A stretch of DNA of 64,000 bases from Psychrobacter sp. PL19 (GCF_017875835.1 NZ_JAGING010000001.1:1178001-1242000), one strand, 5' to 3'. Counted from the first letter of the stretch, positions 1 through 10,304 are shown. The notes: generated by a model not told the origin, from the letters alone. Program-made: numbers and translations.

Positions 1-1
1 T

Positions 2-748
2 ATCGTTTTTGATGCGGTAACTAGCGCTGAGTATAGTCTTATGGCAGAGGAACGTCAGCAGGGTGTTTGCTTAGTGGATATTGGCGCTAGTAGCACCAGT
101 ATTTGTGTCTATAAAGAGAACAAACTGATATTCACCCACTGTGTAGCGATGGGCAGCCATGAAGTGACGATGGATATCTCAGCGGATATTGGTATATCGA
201 TGATAGAAGCTGAGAAACTCAAAAAGTCTCATGGCACCGTTGATGTGCATAGCCTAGATCCTAGCGCATTTTTTGTCTTTAAACCCCAAGGTTTAAGCGA
301 CGAAATCAATGTTAATGTGTATAACCTAGCAAGAATCATTGAAGCGCGTTATATCAGTATTTTCACTGAGGTCGCCCGTCAACTGCACGAGGCCGATCTA
401 CTGGGTTACATTAATCGTGGCATCGTACTTACAGGTGGCGGTAGCACCATTAAAGGCATGGTACCGTTTGCCAAAAAACTGCTTAAGATGCCTATAGTAT
501 TGACGAATACTCACCCTGATATCAGTGCTTATAACCATTTTGATAATGACGAATCGTTTAAGCAGCTTAACACTCAAGTTAACGACCGTGCCTATTATAC
601 GGCTTTTGGTACGTTACTATATAGTCAAAGCGAGCAGTTCAGGCATAGCGAACAAAGCGAGCCTGAAGCCATTCAAAAAAGTAGAGTAAAAAATGTGTTT
701 CAAGGTGCTGGGCAGCGCTTTACGCGTGTGCTCAAAAAAATACTGTAA
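2..748 (+). CDS. ftsA: Cell division protein FtsA, C-terminal part (5' end outside window)
   Basis: FtsA is the actin-like ATPase that tethers FtsZ to the inner membrane. The reading frame is open from base 2, so the gene starts upstream of the window; the ATG at 41 is internal. The visible 248 residues carry the second half of the actin fold: the phosphate-2 loop around VDIGASSTSICVY, the adenosine motif GIVLTGGGSTIKGM, and a C-terminal basic amphipathic helix (RFTRVLKKIL) typical of the FtsA membrane-targeting sequence. A variable linker of about 25 residues precedes that helix. ftsZ follows after 248 bp, the usual end of the division and cell-wall cluster. Confidence 0.95.
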   Translation: MVFDAVTSAEYSLMAEERQQGVCLVDIGASSTSICVYKENKLIFTHCVAMGSHEVTMDISADIGISMIEAEKLKKSHGTVDVHSLDPSAFFVFKPQGLSDEINVNVYNLARIIEARYISIFTEVARQLHEADLLGYINRGIVLTGGGSTIKGMVPFAKKLLKMPIVLTNTHPDISAYNHFDNDESFKQLNTQVNDRAYYTAFGTLLYSQSEQFRHSEQSEPEAIQKSRVKNVFQGAGQRFTRVLKKIL

Positions 749-996
749 AAATATCTCAAAAAATGTATTGATAGTCAACGCACATACTTTATAAAATGCG
801 CTCATGTTATAGCATTTGGACTCTAAAGTAATGTTACAAGCAACAATAACACATTCATATTTAGGTCTAAAATATACTGCTTAGGCCGAAACCTTATTTT
901 TTTTAAACACTTTTATATAGTAAGTCGATAGTACGCCATGCGAGTCCGTTACCACGTATCAATCATCACGCTATCTGCAACTGGAGAACCTTTTTT

Positions 997-2184
997 ATGT
1001 CAAAATATACTATGCCAGATGACAATCAACCTCTAAACAACGGTCAAGCTCGCTTCATCGTATTTGGTGTCGGCGGCGGCGGCGGTAATGCGGTTGAACA
1101 CATGGTACAACAAGGTATTAAAGGCGTGACATTCGTCTGTGCCAATACTGACAAACAAGCCCTTGATCGTCTAACAGCGCCGCATAAATTACAATTAGGT
1201 GCAAAGAGTAATCGTGGTTTGGGTGCCGGTGCCAATCCAGAAGTGGGACGTGAGTCCGCCGAAAGCGAAGAAGAAGCTATCCGCGGCTTACTGGAAAATG
1301 CAGATATGGTCTTTATTACTGCCGGAATGGGTGGTGGTACCGGTACCGGTGCTGCTCCTGTGGTTGCGCGTATCGCTAAAGAGATGGAAGTATTGACTGT
1401 CGCAGTAGTGACCACGCCATTTAAATTTGAAGGTGGCAAACGCATTAAAGCGGCGAAGGCTGGTATTGAGCAACTGACTAACTTTGTTGACTCTATTATC
1501 ACTATCCCGAATGACAAGCTAATGAGTGTCTACGGCAATCTATCAATGCAAGATGCCTTTAAAAAAGCAGATGATGTCCTCATGCATGCCGTGCAAGGTA
1601 TTGCCGAAACTATCGCTCGTTCAGGTCTGGTGAATATTGACTTCAACGATATTCGTACCGCGATGACGGCTAAAGGGCATGCGATGATGGGTATTGGCCG
1701 TGCGAGTGGTGACGATCGCGCACGTGAAGCGACTGAAAAAGCTATCAAGTCACCATTACTTGATGACCTGCGTTTAGAGAATGCCAAAGGTCTGTTGGTT
1801 AACGTCATCTCTTCACAAAGTTTGTCGTTAGATGAGTTCAGTAAAATTAGTGAAATCGTTGAAGGTATTACTGATACTGATGATGCTAATATTTTCTATG
1901 GCTCAGTGGTTGATGAAGATATGGGTGATGAGTTACACGTTACTGTTATTGCTACAGGTTTGACCTTAGATGAATATGCAGAACCTGAGGCCCCGCAGCC
2001 AATTCCTTCTGTCACTAGTACGCAACCAGTTGATCCTAATCTGCACACCAGTGCTCTAAACAGTCAAAAGCAGTCACAAAATCAGCTGTATCAAGACAGT
2101 ATCACTCGCTCGTCTACCCAAGAACACCCACAAACCAAAACCAATAGCATTCAAGACTATCTAAAACGTCAGCAAAATAAATAA
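997..2184 (+). CDS. ftsZ: Cell division protein FtsZ
   Basis: Tubulin-like GTPase that polymerises into the Z ring. The 395 residues show the N-terminal glycine loop (FGVGGGGGNAVEHM), the tubulin signature GGGTGTG near residue 110 and the T7-loop region (NIDFNDIRTAM). After about residue 325 comes a Gln/Ser/Pro-rich linker, then a conserved C-terminal peptide (SIQDYLKRQQ) that would bind FtsA and ZipA. The ATG at 997 follows a purine-rich ribosome site (ctggagaacc). A strong terminator lies about 100 bp downstream, so ftsZ probably ends the transcript. Confidence 0.98.
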   Translation: MSKYTMPDDNQPLNNGQARFIVFGVGGGGGNAVEHMVQQGIKGVTFVCANTDKQALDRLTAPHKLQLGAKSNRGLGAGANPEVGRESAESEEEAIRGLLENADMVFITAGMGGGTGTGAAPVVARIAKEMEVLTVAVVTTPFKFEGGKRIKAAKAGIEQLTNFVDSIITIPNDKLMSVYGNLSMQDAFKKADDVLMHAVQGIAETIARSGLVNIDFNDIRTAMTAKGHAMMGIGRASGDDRAREATEKAIKSPLLDDLRLENAKGLLVNVISSQSLSLDEFSKISEIVEGITDTDDANIFYGSVVDEDMGDELHVTVIATGLTLDEYAEPEAPQPIPSVTSTQPVDPNLHTSALNSQKQSQNQLYQDSITRSSTQEHPQTKTNSIQDYLKRQQNK

Positions 2185-2534
2185 TTGAACGGTTTGAGTT
2201 GCCGCTCAAATTAATACCACTGTTGAGGTATCGTTATATGTTTATTACAAAGTAAATTATAACCACTCTGAGACACACTAAAAAAGTCCAGTGCCCAAGC
2301 ACTGGATTTTTTGTTTATGGGCTTAAAGTGTTGCAAAATATAGCAATTAATCAATAATAATTTAATACCTTGCTGAGTTTTTAGCCTTTTAATTAGTAAA
2401 TTTTATCAATAAATTGTCTGTGATGAGCTGCATCAATTAAAGAGATAAGAAAATTGCTGTCCTTTAACTATAGCGAATTTATAGCAAATAATGGTACACT
2501 GAGGAAATTGTAACAAGATATGTGGGAAACAGCC
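2185..2534. other. ftsZ-lpxC intergenic region
   Basis: Gene-free stretch of 350 bp. It holds the ftsZ terminator (2281-2313) and then AT-rich DNA that must contain the lpxC promoter; I cannot pick convincing -35/-10 boxes by eye. No small ORF with a ribosome site was seen. Confidence 0.6.
2281..2313 (+). terminator. Rho-independent terminator after ftsZ
   Basis: Perfect 8-bp stem (tccagtgc / gcactgga) with a 4-nt loop, followed by six T and preceded by five A. It separates ftsZ from lpxC. Confidence 0.9.
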
Positions 2535-3452
2535 ATGAACCAACGAACTATAAAAACAGCCATAGCCATCACAGGTATCGGTTTACATAGTGGTCAGCCT
2601 GTTGATCTAGAGTTTCATCCACAGCCCGTTGATACAGGTGTGATATTTGAGCGCTCTGATATTGAAGGCAGCTTACCGATTCCGGCTAGTGCTTTTCTGG
2701 TACAAGATACTATGATGTCATCGAATCTTGTTTTTGGTGGTACCCGCGTCGGTACGGTTGAACACTTACTTAGTGCCATTGCTGGTCTTGGTGTGGATAA
2801 TTTATTGGTTCGTGTCTCTGCTAGTGAGATTCCGATTATGGATGGTAGTGCCTCACCATTTGTCGGCCTGCTACTACAAGCAGGCTTCGATGAACAAGAT
2901 GCTTTGAAGAAGTTTTTGAGGATTGTTCGCCCTGTTCGCGTCAAAATAGACGATAAATGGGCAGAGCTGCGTCCCTATGAAGGATTTGAGCTAAACTTTG
3001 AAATTGACTTCGACCATCCTGCTATTAACAAAGATTATCAGCACGCACAGCTACAGTTTTCTACCCAAAACTTCATCGAACAACTGAGTGAAGCACGTAC
3101 TTTTGGCTTTTTGCGTGATATTGAAGCACTACGTAAAAACAACTTAGCCTTAGGTGGTAGCATGGACAATGCTATTGTCATTGACGATGCTCGCATCTTA
3201 AACACTGAAGGTCTACGCTTTGCTGATGAGTTCGTTCGTCATAAAATTTTGGATGCGTTAGGGGACTTATATTTGATTGGCTATCCAATTTTAGGTCGCT
3301 TTAGTGCGTATAAGTCCGGTCATGCTTTAAATAACTTACTAGTGCGCGAGATTCTATCCGACGCAAGTAACTTTGAAATTGTAACTTTTGATGACAATGT
3401 AACCTGTCCTATCGAATATTTACCTTTGACAGGGTCAACGGTTGAGGGATGA
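2535..3452 (+). CDS. lpxC: UDP-3-O-acyl-N-acetylglucosamine deacetylase LpxC
   Basis: Zinc-dependent deacetylase catalysing the committed step of lipid A synthesis in the cytosol. The 305 residues contain TVEHLLSAIAGLG (zinc-ligand His), EIPIMDGSA (catalytic Glu loop), FGFLRDIE, and the HKILDALGDL segment with the remaining zinc His and Asp, then the catalytic His of KSGHALNN. An upstream in-frame ATG exists at 2520, but I chose 2535 because the family begins at the xxQRTxK motif. The gene lies directly after ftsZ, as usual in gammaproteobacteria, with its own terminator after it. Confidence 0.97.
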   Translation: MNQRTIKTAIAITGIGLHSGQPVDLEFHPQPVDTGVIFERSDIEGSLPIPASAFLVQDTMMSSNLVFGGTRVGTVEHLLSAIAGLGVDNLLVRVSASEIPIMDGSASPFVGLLLQAGFDEQDALKKFLRIVRPVRVKIDDKWAELRPYEGFELNFEIDFDHPAINKDYQHAQLQFSTQNFIEQLSEARTFGFLRDIEALRKNNLALGGSMDNAIVIDDARILNTEGLRFADEFVRHKILDALGDLYLIGYPILGRFSAYKSGHALNNLLVREILSDASNFEIVTFDDNVTCPIEYLPLTGSTVEG

Positions 3453-3596
3453 ATACACGAACATACACGATGTATCGCAACACTCACGTAAGATTACATG
3501 GTGTGCTGTAGTTATCGTGGTATTTACTGAAGAGTAATATGATATAGCTACCCTTAGCTATGTGGAAACCTAGAGAGTATAAGTACTTTAGGCCAT

Positions 3597-3655
3597 AAAA
3601 AATCGTCTGCTTGTGACTTCCATATTTTGGATGCCACAAGCAGACGATTTTTTTT
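3597..3655. terminator. Bidirectional terminator between lpxC and dciA
   Basis: Perfect 15-bp stem (3601-3615 with 3635-3649) flanked by A on the left and eight or more T on the right. It can act for lpxC on the plus strand and dciA on the minus strand, which converge here. Confidence 0.9.
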
Positions 3656-3740
3656 GTTTATAAAAAATGAAAATTTATGCCATGTTGGTCAGCTTTTCTT
3701 TAAAATTTTTACATAAGTTTACATTGTACGACGAGGATTT

Positions 3741-4256
3741 TCACTCATTTACTAAGCGCAAAAGTGCTTTTTGAAGGTTTTTATCAGTGGTGACATGGTT
3801 TGCAGCCTGTGCTATAGTCCGCTTTGTGTTCTGGCTAAGAGCCTGATTCTCATTGGCTTTACGAGACATTAATGCGGTCGGTAATAACGCTGATTTATCA
3901 TTAGATAAACGGCTGTTAGCAGGAGTTTTTGCTATCACGACACGAATCTGCTTGAGTTGTTGAAATGTAATTGACTGCTCTGTTAACACCCGCAGATAAG
4001 CGTTTTGTAAGTAACGAATATGATTGGCCGCAGTCATTGAGCCCACACTGAGTGTTAATTGCTCAGCAGTTAGACCCACGACCCAACAGGTACTAAGGAT
4101 TTCCTCAGGTAGACACTCTACCAGAAGCATTTTTACCTCATTGGTCGCCTGTGTATAGAGGCGCATATTATCAGCAAGAGTCTGTGGCAGTGCGCTACCT
4201 GCAAAAGCTTGATGATCGATAAGTTCAGCGAGCCGATTGGGCTGTTTTTTTGACAT
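3741..4256 (-). CDS. dciA: DUF721 protein, DciA-type replicative helicase loader
   Basis: The protein (171 aa) fits the DUF721/DciA family: an N-terminal helix with LAELIDH, then the KH-like core around VECLPEEILSTCWVVG and LTLSVGSMTAANHIRYLQ, and a basic, probably disordered tail. DciA loads the replicative helicase DnaB in bacteria lacking DnaC/DnaI-type loaders. Its position beside lpxC is conserved in pseudomonads and relatives, which supports the call. The start is an ATG with a poor ribosome site. The 69-residue frame overlapping its 5' end looks like a shadow. Confidence 0.8.
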   Translation of the reverse strand: MSKKQPNRLAELIDHQAFAGSALPQTLADNMRLYTQATNEVKMLLVECLPEEILSTCWVVGLTAEQLTLSVGSMTAANHIRYLQNAYLRVLTEQSITFQQLKQIRVVIAKTPANSRLSNDKSALLPTALMSRKANENQALSQNTKRTIAQAANHVTTDKNLQKALLRLVNE

Positions 4257-4514
4257 CGTAATGACTCATCTATTAGGTGGGAAAAGCAACCGTCACAACC
4301 AACATGCTCGGCGTCGATATATATAGGATGGATAGTAAGCAATTTACGAGGTGACTTAACGGGCGATGACGCTAATGTTAGCCACTGTAGACTAAAGAGT
4401 GAGCTGTGGTACTTAGGATTTTATCATGTTTATTTAATGATGTTGTCTTCTAAATTAATTGATACTTCGTCATGGATGACGAGCAATCTTGTATTAACAA
4501 TAGGTAGTAAATTT

Positions 4515-5243
4515 ATGAAACAAGCTTTATTAATTTTGTCAGTATTGGGAATGGGTATAGCACAGACAAGTGGTGCTGTCGAAACAACCTTTCAAGCGAA
4601 TAATACCTTGACTCATACCATCACAAATATCTCTACTGCTGCAAACTACGGTTCTAGTCTCAATACTTATAAAAACAAAAGTGGTGCCCATGTCTATAGC
4701 AACGACGAAATCAGTCAAGCTATCGACAATCTAAGTGCCCATGCCAAACAAAAAGAATATCAGCTGGCATCATTGACTAGCCGTTTGTCTTACGAACAGC
4801 GCCAGCAACAAGCAAGCTTAGTACCGGATCGTAATTCAGCCCCTGCTATCGCTGCTGCTCGGGCCTCAAAAGTTGCTTTATCTGGAAGCTCTGGATATTG
4901 TGCTCGTTATGTACGTAAAGCGCTGCAATCGGCTGGTTACGAGTTTACACCCAACCCATCAGCATACCAGTATGCCTCTCGCGGCACGCTTGCAGGTGCA
5001 GGCTTTAGCAAAATAAGCAATGATATGCAGACCCAAGTGGGTGACGTTATCGTCTATGACCGTAGCTCAAAGCGTCCACACGGCCACATTCAGATTTTTG
5101 ATGGTACAGACTGGGTGTCTGACTTCCGTCAAAACGGTATCAGTCCATATAGTGGTGTCTATGCTTATACCACATGGCGCGACTCACAATATGTTGACGA
5201 CGCATCAGACCGTGGTATCTACCTTGCTATGGCTGATAAATAA
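4515..5243 (+). CDS. Secreted CHAP-like cysteine peptidase/amidase
   Basis: 242 residues from the ATG at 4515. I preferred this start over 4437 because it opens a standard signal peptide (MKQALLILSVLGMGIAQTSGA). After a Gln/Ala-rich helical segment (about 70-115), the C-terminal half has a catalytic Cys at about 129 (SGYCARYVRK) and a His pair at 189/191 (PHGHIQIFDG), the Cys-His arrangement of CHAP/NlpC-P60 amidases. The VGDVIVYDR strand is also typical. The likely role is cleavage of peptidoglycan peptide bonds in the periplasm; the substrate is inferred. It stands alone with its own terminator. Confidence 0.72.
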   Translation: MKQALLILSVLGMGIAQTSGAVETTFQANNTLTHTITNISTAANYGSSLNTYKNKSGAHVYSNDEISQAIDNLSAHAKQKEYQLASLTSRLSYEQRQQQASLVPDRNSAPAIAAARASKVALSGSSGYCARYVRKALQSAGYEFTPNPSAYQYASRGTLAGAGFSKISNDMQTQVGDVIVYDRSSKRPHGHIQIFDGTDWVSDFRQNGISPYSGVYAYTTWRDSQYVDDASDRGIYLAMADK

Positions 5244-5278
5244 AGTTTGACCAAGCAGCCGTTAGGTCTTAAATTTAA

Positions 5279-5304
5279 AGCATAAGTTTGAAGCATAGGT
5301 TTGA
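5279..5304. repeat. 13-bp tandem duplication 3' of the CHAP gene
   Basis: Two near-identical 13-bp units (agcataagtttga, agcataggtttga) at 5279-5291 and 5292-5304, 35 bp after the stop codon. Confidence 0.7.
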
Positions 5305-5314
5305 AGTACAATCT

Positions 5315-5353
5315 AAACTCAGTAATAGTCGTGACGACATTGCTGGGTTTTTT
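5315..5353 (+). terminator. Terminator after the CHAP gene
   Basis: 12-bp stem (5315-5326 with 5339-5350) containing G-T wobbles, followed by a T run. Confidence 0.75.
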
Positions 5354-5487
5354 GCTTTTTGGATTATGAGTCTAAGCAAACGTAAATGCCGTGGTCGAAA
5401 CCTCAACGCAGTCTATTTTTATGAATGGCGACTTATTATATTAACGCTACTTTATCAATAATTTTGATAAACGCTGTGTACCAGTGA

Positions 5488-6324
5488 TTATTGCGCTAAC
5501 GCAGCTTTATAATCAAAGGGCGACCAGTATTCACGCTGATGAAAGTCGGGCGGAGAGGCATGGCTAGACGCAAAATATAAAGCGAGCTCGCCAAACCACA
5601 AAATAACGCAAGGATGTAAACGTTCAATAGGTATCGGATCAATGATAGATGTCTGATTAGACAATTGAGCTAAGGATACCCCAAAGCCACGCTCATAAAA
5701 GCTTTTCCCATACTTATAGTGGCAGTTTGGTGTAAATATGCTCTTGGGTAAAATCGTGCTGACAGTGTTTAAACAAAGAGTAGGGGCTGGATTGAGCTTT
5801 GATATTACAAACTTCTTATTTTGTGAGGAGCTATCGGCCCAATCAATACGCGCGCGAGTCCTCCCATCTGTTCTTAATAGGGGATTCGGTGGTAGTGTCG
5901 ACGGATTGCGATAGCTGTTAAATTGATACAGCGCATAACGGCCACTGGGGCTGGCATTAATCTCGATATAGTCAGTTGCTTGCCCATCCTCTATAACGCC
6001 ATTGCCAATAGAGCTAATGTCTACTGCATTGGCAGTGCTTATACTCGTGGTCTGTATAAAACACTCAAGGCAGGTTTGCTCCCACAAATAGTCGCTAAAA
6101 CCCACTTGAGCTGGTTGCCATGCTGGCCAGTTTAATTGGGCTGCCAAACAAGGGTGTGGTAGCTCGATTTGATAGGTTAGCCATAAATAGGGCTTTGGCT
6201 GTCGAACAATGATGGCGACAACATACACACGGATACGTTGTAACAGTGCTATAGTCACGCCCAGCTGTTGTGCATTAATAGCTATCGATTCAGTCGCTAA
6301 GCGTAAGTTAAAAGTTTGGCTCAT
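5488..6324 (-). CDS. DOMON-like domain protein
   Basis: 278 residues with no signal peptide. The features YLWEQTCLECFIQ, IEINASPSGRYALYQFNSYR and a C-terminal PPDFHQREYW match my memory of the DOMON-like family found as single genes in proteobacteria, where DLWxxTCLExF, NxSPSGxWxxYxFxxYR and PDFH motifs recur. DOMON folds bind haem or sugars in other proteins, but no biochemical function is established for this group as far as I know. It carries an insertion of about 15 residues between the TCLECF and INASPSG segments. Monocistronic. Confidence 0.6.
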   Translation of the reverse strand: MSQTFNLRLATESIAINAQQLGVTIALLQRIRVYVVAIIVRQPKPYLWLTYQIELPHPCLAAQLNWPAWQPAQVGFSDYLWEQTCLECFIQTTSISTANAVDISSIGNGVIEDGQATDYIEINASPSGRYALYQFNSYRNPSTLPPNPLLRTDGRTRARIDWADSSSQNKKFVISKLNPAPTLCLNTVSTILPKSIFTPNCHYKYGKSFYERGFGVSLAQLSNQTSIIDPIPIERLHPCVILWFGELALYFASSHASPPDFHQREYWSPFDYKAALAQ

Positions 6325-6426
6325 GATTTGGTTTCATAATAAATAGCTAATATTAAGATACAAGCTGGTGGTTACCATAGCCTCTATGACACAGATATCG
6401 ATAGAGTGAATCATATAGCGGACAAC

Positions 6427-6463
6427 ACAAAAGCCGCGAGCAATAACGCGTCGCGGCTTTTGT
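6427..6463 (-). terminator. Terminator after yhbY
   Basis: Perfect 13-bp stem (6427-6439 with 6451-6463) with an 11-nt loop; on the minus strand the right arm ends in TTTTGT. It lies 59 bp beyond the yhbY stop codon. Confidence 0.75.
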
Positions 6464-6521
6464 ACGTTACCATGTTTACTGCTCTACATTGTATTGCCTA
6501 GCTCGAAATGAGGACAATAAG

Positions 6522-6833
6522 CTACTGCGCGTGGCGCACCAAGTTTGATAGCTTAGGGTTAGCATTGGGGTTTTTGCGCAGTAACAATGCCATACGGCCG
6601 ATGGTATGAATGATATTAGCCTTAGCAGTTGCTGCAAGCTCAGCGCTGACGACATCACGATCGTGCTTACTACCTGCGGGTAGTTTTACTTTGATTAATT
6701 CGTGATCGGTTAAAGCACGATCAATCTCTTCAGTAATGGCAGGGGTAATGCCATTATTGCCAATCATGACAACGGGCTTGAGCTCATGACCAATGCCTTT
6801 TAGGCGTTTAATCGTAGCGTTATCGAGTTCCAT
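6522..6833 (-). CDS. yhbY: Ribosome assembly RNA-binding protein YhbY (CRM domain)
   Basis: 103 residues forming a single CRM domain: LKGIGHELKPVVMIGNNGIT, then LTDHELIKVKLP and the GRMALLLRKN strand. YhbY associates with pre-50S ribosomal subunits. It is divergent from rlmE across about 300 bp, the same order as in E. coli and pseudomonads, where both act in large-subunit maturation. The start is an ATG at the right end. Confidence 0.93.
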   Translation of the reverse strand: MELDNATIKRLKGIGHELKPVVMIGNNGITPAITEEIDRALTDHELIKVKLPAGSKHDRDVVSAELAATAKANIIHTIGRMALLLRKNPNANPKLSNLVRHAQ

Positions 6834-7131
6834 AAAATTCCTAAATGTTAATAAAAATAAAAAACAGTATTATTAATAAAGTTAATAATCATTATAAATA
6901 ATATGTGCCCATCTTGCATGAAATCAGCAGGATTTTGCACGATTTTACGTAATGAAAATGTTAAACTGAATATAGTGTCGTATTATAAACGCTACTGTCC
7001 TATAAAGCAGTTATTAAACCAATAGAATTTAGACCGTCAGATAAAATAGTTGATAACTAACCTCATTGATAGACGATATAAAGATTAAGAAGTAACGTAT
7101 AAAGCGTTGTAAAATAATAGGAGCAGGTATT

Positions 7132-7764
7132 TTGGCCACGCGTATTGAAAACAAAAATTTGTCAAAGAGTAGCCGTGTTTGGATGAAAGAGCATATTGAC
7201 GACCATTATGTGAAGCAGGCTCAAAAGGACGGCTATCGCGCGCGCGCGGCTTATAAACTGTTAGAGATGAATGAAAAAACCAAGCTGATACGCCCGGGTA
7301 TGATTGTGGTTGATTTAGGTAGTGCTCCGGGTAGCTGGTCTCAAGTAGCAGGACAGATGGTGGGTGAAAGCGGTACCATAATTGCCTCGGATATTTTACC
7401 GATGGATAAGCTAGCAGACGTGACTTTTATTCAAGGCGACTTTCGGGAAGCAGAAATATTCGACAGTATCATGGCAGAGGTCGGCGATCGGCAAGTAGAT
7501 GTGGTACTGTCTGACATGGCACCTAATACTGCAGGTAATAGTGCTGTGGATCAGCCACGTATGATGTATCTGTGCGAACTTGCTGTGGACTTTGCTTTGG
7601 CTACCTTACCAGAAGGCGGCGCATTGATTATGAAAGTATTTCAGGGTGAAGGGTCACAAGAGTTGCGTAAACAGATGCAACCTAAATTTAGTAAAATTCG
7701 TAGTATTAAACCAGCTGCCTCACGGGCACGATCAAAAGAGATGTTTTGGATTGCGACTAAATAG
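7132..7764 (+). CDS. rlmE: 23S rRNA 2'-O-methyltransferase RlmE (FtsJ/RrmJ)
   Basis: SAM-dependent enzyme methylating U2552 in the peptidyl-transferase A loop. The 210 residues show ARAAYKLLEMNEKTKL (catalytic Lys), the SAM loop VVDLGSAPGSWSQVA, LSDMAPNTAGN (catalytic Asp), IMKVFQGEG (catalytic Lys) and SRARSKEMFWIA (Glu), so the K-D-K-E tetrad is complete. The start codon is TTG at 7132, chosen because AGGAG sits 8 nt upstream and no ATG fits. ftsH follows after 430 bp. Confidence 0.96.
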   Translation: MATRIENKNLSKSSRVWMKEHIDDHYVKQAQKDGYRARAAYKLLEMNEKTKLIRPGMIVVDLGSAPGSWSQVAGQMVGESGTIIASDILPMDKLADVTFIQGDFREAEIFDSIMAEVGDRQVDVVLSDMAPNTAGNSAVDQPRMMYLCELAVDFALATLPEGGALIMKVFQGEGSQELRKQMQPKFSKIRSIKPAASRARSKEMFWIATK

Positions 7765-8194
7765 TCTGTTACTTCAATAGGTTAAGTCGATTATATGCTT
7801 TATAATAAGTTAAGATAAATGGGCTTATGACGGTATAAAAATCGCTACAATTGTTAACTGAATAAAGGCAGATCCTGCTTGAATTATTCAGGATAGAACC
7901 ACATATCATTGTATATCAACTTTGTTTCAAGTATTTTTTAAACAAAGTCGTCTGATAATAAGCGTTTCACACGTTCAGGTGCCTACTAATTAGTTTACAG
8001 ATTATTAATATTCGTTATGTTCTAACAACAGACGCATTGCTACTTTTATAGAATTGACGTCGAAACAGTTGGAATGGTAATAATGAATTAAGCGGTAAAT
8101 ATAAATAGTAAGCTGCCTTCAGAGCGTGAGAAGTACGCTTATAGATGTCACGTGTTTATTAAACACACCAATAAGTAAGGGATGGGAATAACTA
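7765..8194. other. rlmE-ftsH intergenic region
   Basis: 430 bp without a supported gene. It contains weak hairpins (for example 7920-7927 pairing with 7940-7947) but no terminator with a T run. It presumably carries the ftsH promoter; no confident promoter match was made. Confidence 0.5.
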
Positions 8195-10087
8195 GTGAGC
8201 GACATGGTGAAAAATACCTTATTGTGGCTGGTGGTAATCGGCGTTTTAGTGTTGGTGTTTAGCGGCTTTGATCAATCTACAGAGCCGGATAGCCTTAACT
8301 ACTCTGAATTTGTGACCGCTGTGTCAGAAAGTCAGGTAGCCAGCATTGAAATTGACGGCGAGCAGATCACCGGCGAGAAGAAAAATGGCTCAGCATTTGA
8401 GACCATTAGACCAGCTGTGTCCGACGACCAGCTGATGCCCTTACTGCGTGAGAACCAAGTCAATATCGAAGGAACGGCGCCTAAACGTCAAAGCGTGCTG
8501 ATGCAGCTATTGATTGCTAGCTTCCCCATCCTGCTGATTATTGGTCTATTCTTATTCTTTATGCGTAATATGCAAGGTGGCGCCGGTGGGAAAGGCGGTG
8601 GCCCGATGAGCTTTGGTAAATCAAAAGCTAAGATGCTGACTGAAGATCAAATCAAGGTTAGCTTCAACGATGTTGCGGGCTGTGAAGAAGCCAAAGAGGA
8701 GGTGGTGGAAGTTGTCGAGTTCTTACGTGATCCGGATAGGTTCACCAAACTAGGGGCGACAATTCCACGCGGTATCCTGATGGTAGGTCCACCTGGTACT
8801 GGTAAAACGCTATTAGCGAGAGCCATTGCTGGTGAAGCCAAAGTACCCTTCTTCTCGATCTCAGGTTCTGATTTTGTCGAAATGTTCGTGGGTGTCGGTG
8901 CCTCACGGGTACGCGATATGTTCGAACAAGCCAAGAAGAGTGCGCCTTGTATTATCTTTATCGATGAGATTGATGCGGTCGGCCGTCATCGTGGCTCTGG
9001 TACCGGCGGTGGTAACGATGAGCGTGAACAGACACTCAACCAGCTACTGGTCGAAATGGATGGTTTTGAAGGCAATGAAGGCGTTATCGTCATTGCCGCA
9101 ACCAACCGCGCTGACGTTCTTGATAAAGCACTCCTACGTCCCGGTCGTTTTGACCGTCAGGTACAAGTAGGTTTGCCAGATATTAAAGGTCGTGAGCAAA
9201 TTCTAAAAGTGCATTTGAGAAAGCTACCGAATACTACAGGGGTTGATTCTAATTCACTGGCTCGTGGTACTCCTGGCTTTACTGGTGCGCAATTGGCCAA
9301 CCTTGTTAACGAAGCGGCACTTTTTGCGGCACGTCGTAACAAGAGAAGCGTCGATATGAATGACTTTGAAGATGCAAAAGATAAGCTCTACATGGGTCCT
9401 GAACGTAAATCCATGGTAATACGGGAAGAAGAACGCCGTGCTACCGCTTATCATGAGTCAGGCCATGCTCTAGTTGCTGAGCTACTACCGGGTACTGATC
9501 CGGTGCATAAAGTCACTATCATGCCACGCGGATTTGCTCTTGGTGTAACCTGGCAGTTGCCTGAGCATGATCAGACCAGTCTTTATAAGTCAAAAATGCT
9601 TAGCGATCTCGCCATCTTATTTGGTGGCCGTATTGCAGAAGAAGTCTTTATTAATCAGATGTCGACAGGCGCTTCTAATGACTTTGAACGAGCGACTAAA
9701 ATGGCCCGCGCCATGGTTACTAAATATGGTATGTCTGATGCGCTAGGTATCATGGTCTATGAAGATGACGATAGCTCACAAGGTTACTTTGGTGGCAGTC
9801 GTACTATCTCAGAAGCCACTCAGCAAAAGGTCGATGAAGAAGTCCGCCGGATGTTAGAGGAGCAATACGATATCGCGCGTGAGCTGATTGAAGGCAATCA
9901 AGATAAAGTGCATGCGATGGTCGATGCCTTGATGAAATGGGAAACCCTTGACCGTGATCAATTGCAAGACATCTTGGCAGGTGAAGCGCCACGTCCACCG
10001 AAAGTTTATCAGCATACAGAAGTAAACTTATCGAAAAACGATATTAAAACATCTGGTTCAACACCACCACCATTGCCAGCTATGTAG
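8195..10087 (+). CDS. ftsH: ATP-dependent zinc metalloprotease FtsH
   Basis: Hexameric inner-membrane AAA protease that degrades unassembled membrane proteins and, in enterobacteria, LpxC and sigma-32. 630 residues: membrane helix at about 5-24, a periplasmic domain, a second helix near 104-125, Walker A GPPGTGKT near 198, Walker [10 protein letters not shown] near 253, SRH around [19 protein letters not shown], and the zinc motif HESGH near 419. The start is GTG at 8195, preceded by a purine-rich stretch; an alternative ATG lies three codons in. A strong terminator follows the stop. Confidence 0.98.
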   Translation: MSDMVKNTLLWLVVIGVLVLVFSGFDQSTEPDSLNYSEFVTAVSESQVASIEIDGEQITGEKKNGSAFETIRPAVSDDQLMPLLRENQVNIEGTAPKRQSVLMQLLIASFPILLIIGLFLFFMRNMQGGAGGKGGGPMSFGKSKAKMLTEDQIKVSFNDVAGCEEAKEEVVEVVEFLRDPDRFTKLGATIPRGILMVGPPGTGKTLLARAIAGEAKVPFFSISGSDFVEMFVGVGASRVRDMFEQAKKSAPCIIFIDEIDAVGRHRGSGTGGGNDEREQTLNQLLVEMDGFEGNEGVIVIAATNRADVLDKALLRPGRFDRQVQVGLPDIKGREQILKVHLRKLPNTTGVDSNSLARGTPGFTGAQLANLVNEAALFAARRNKRSVDMNDFEDAKDKLYMGPERKSMVIREEERRATAYHESGHALVAELLPGTDPVHKVTIMPRGFALGVTWQLPEHDQTSLYKSKMLSDLAILFGGRIAEEVFINQMSTGASNDFERATKMARAMVTKYGMSDALGIMVYEDDDSSQGYFGGSRTISEATQQKVDEEVRRMLEEQYDIARELIEGNQDKVHAMVDALMKWETLDRDQLQDILAGEAPRPPKVYQHTEVNLSKNDIKTSGSTPPPLPAM

Positions 10088-10115
10088 TAGCAGAAGATAA
10101 CGTAACATGTCTGAT

Positions 10116-10145
10116 AAAAAGCCCTTTTCGTAAAGGGCTTTTTTA
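10116..10145 (+). terminator. Terminator after ftsH
   Basis: 11-bp stem (10117-10127 with 10132-10142), TCGT tetraloop and a T run. Confidence 0.93.
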
Positions 10146-10304
10146 TGGTCATTATTTTATAGTCATTACTTTATTGCTACTATTTTAGTATGAGGCAGAT
10201 TTTAGGATGTCATAAGTTTAGGACAGGATAAGGTTTACTGATATGATGAGCTAAGAGAGTTCTACAATATTATCTATAAATTATTTAATCATAATGGATT
10301 ATCT

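Noticed and set aside
1044..1517. 157-codon ORF antisense to ftsZ
   Set aside because: Shadow of the strongly coding ftsZ frame; Pro/Ser/Ala-rich, no ribosome site, no recognisable family.
4437..4514. Upstream start for the CHAP protein
   Set aside because: The 26 extra residues would bury the signal peptide; the ATG at 4515 gives a standard leader.
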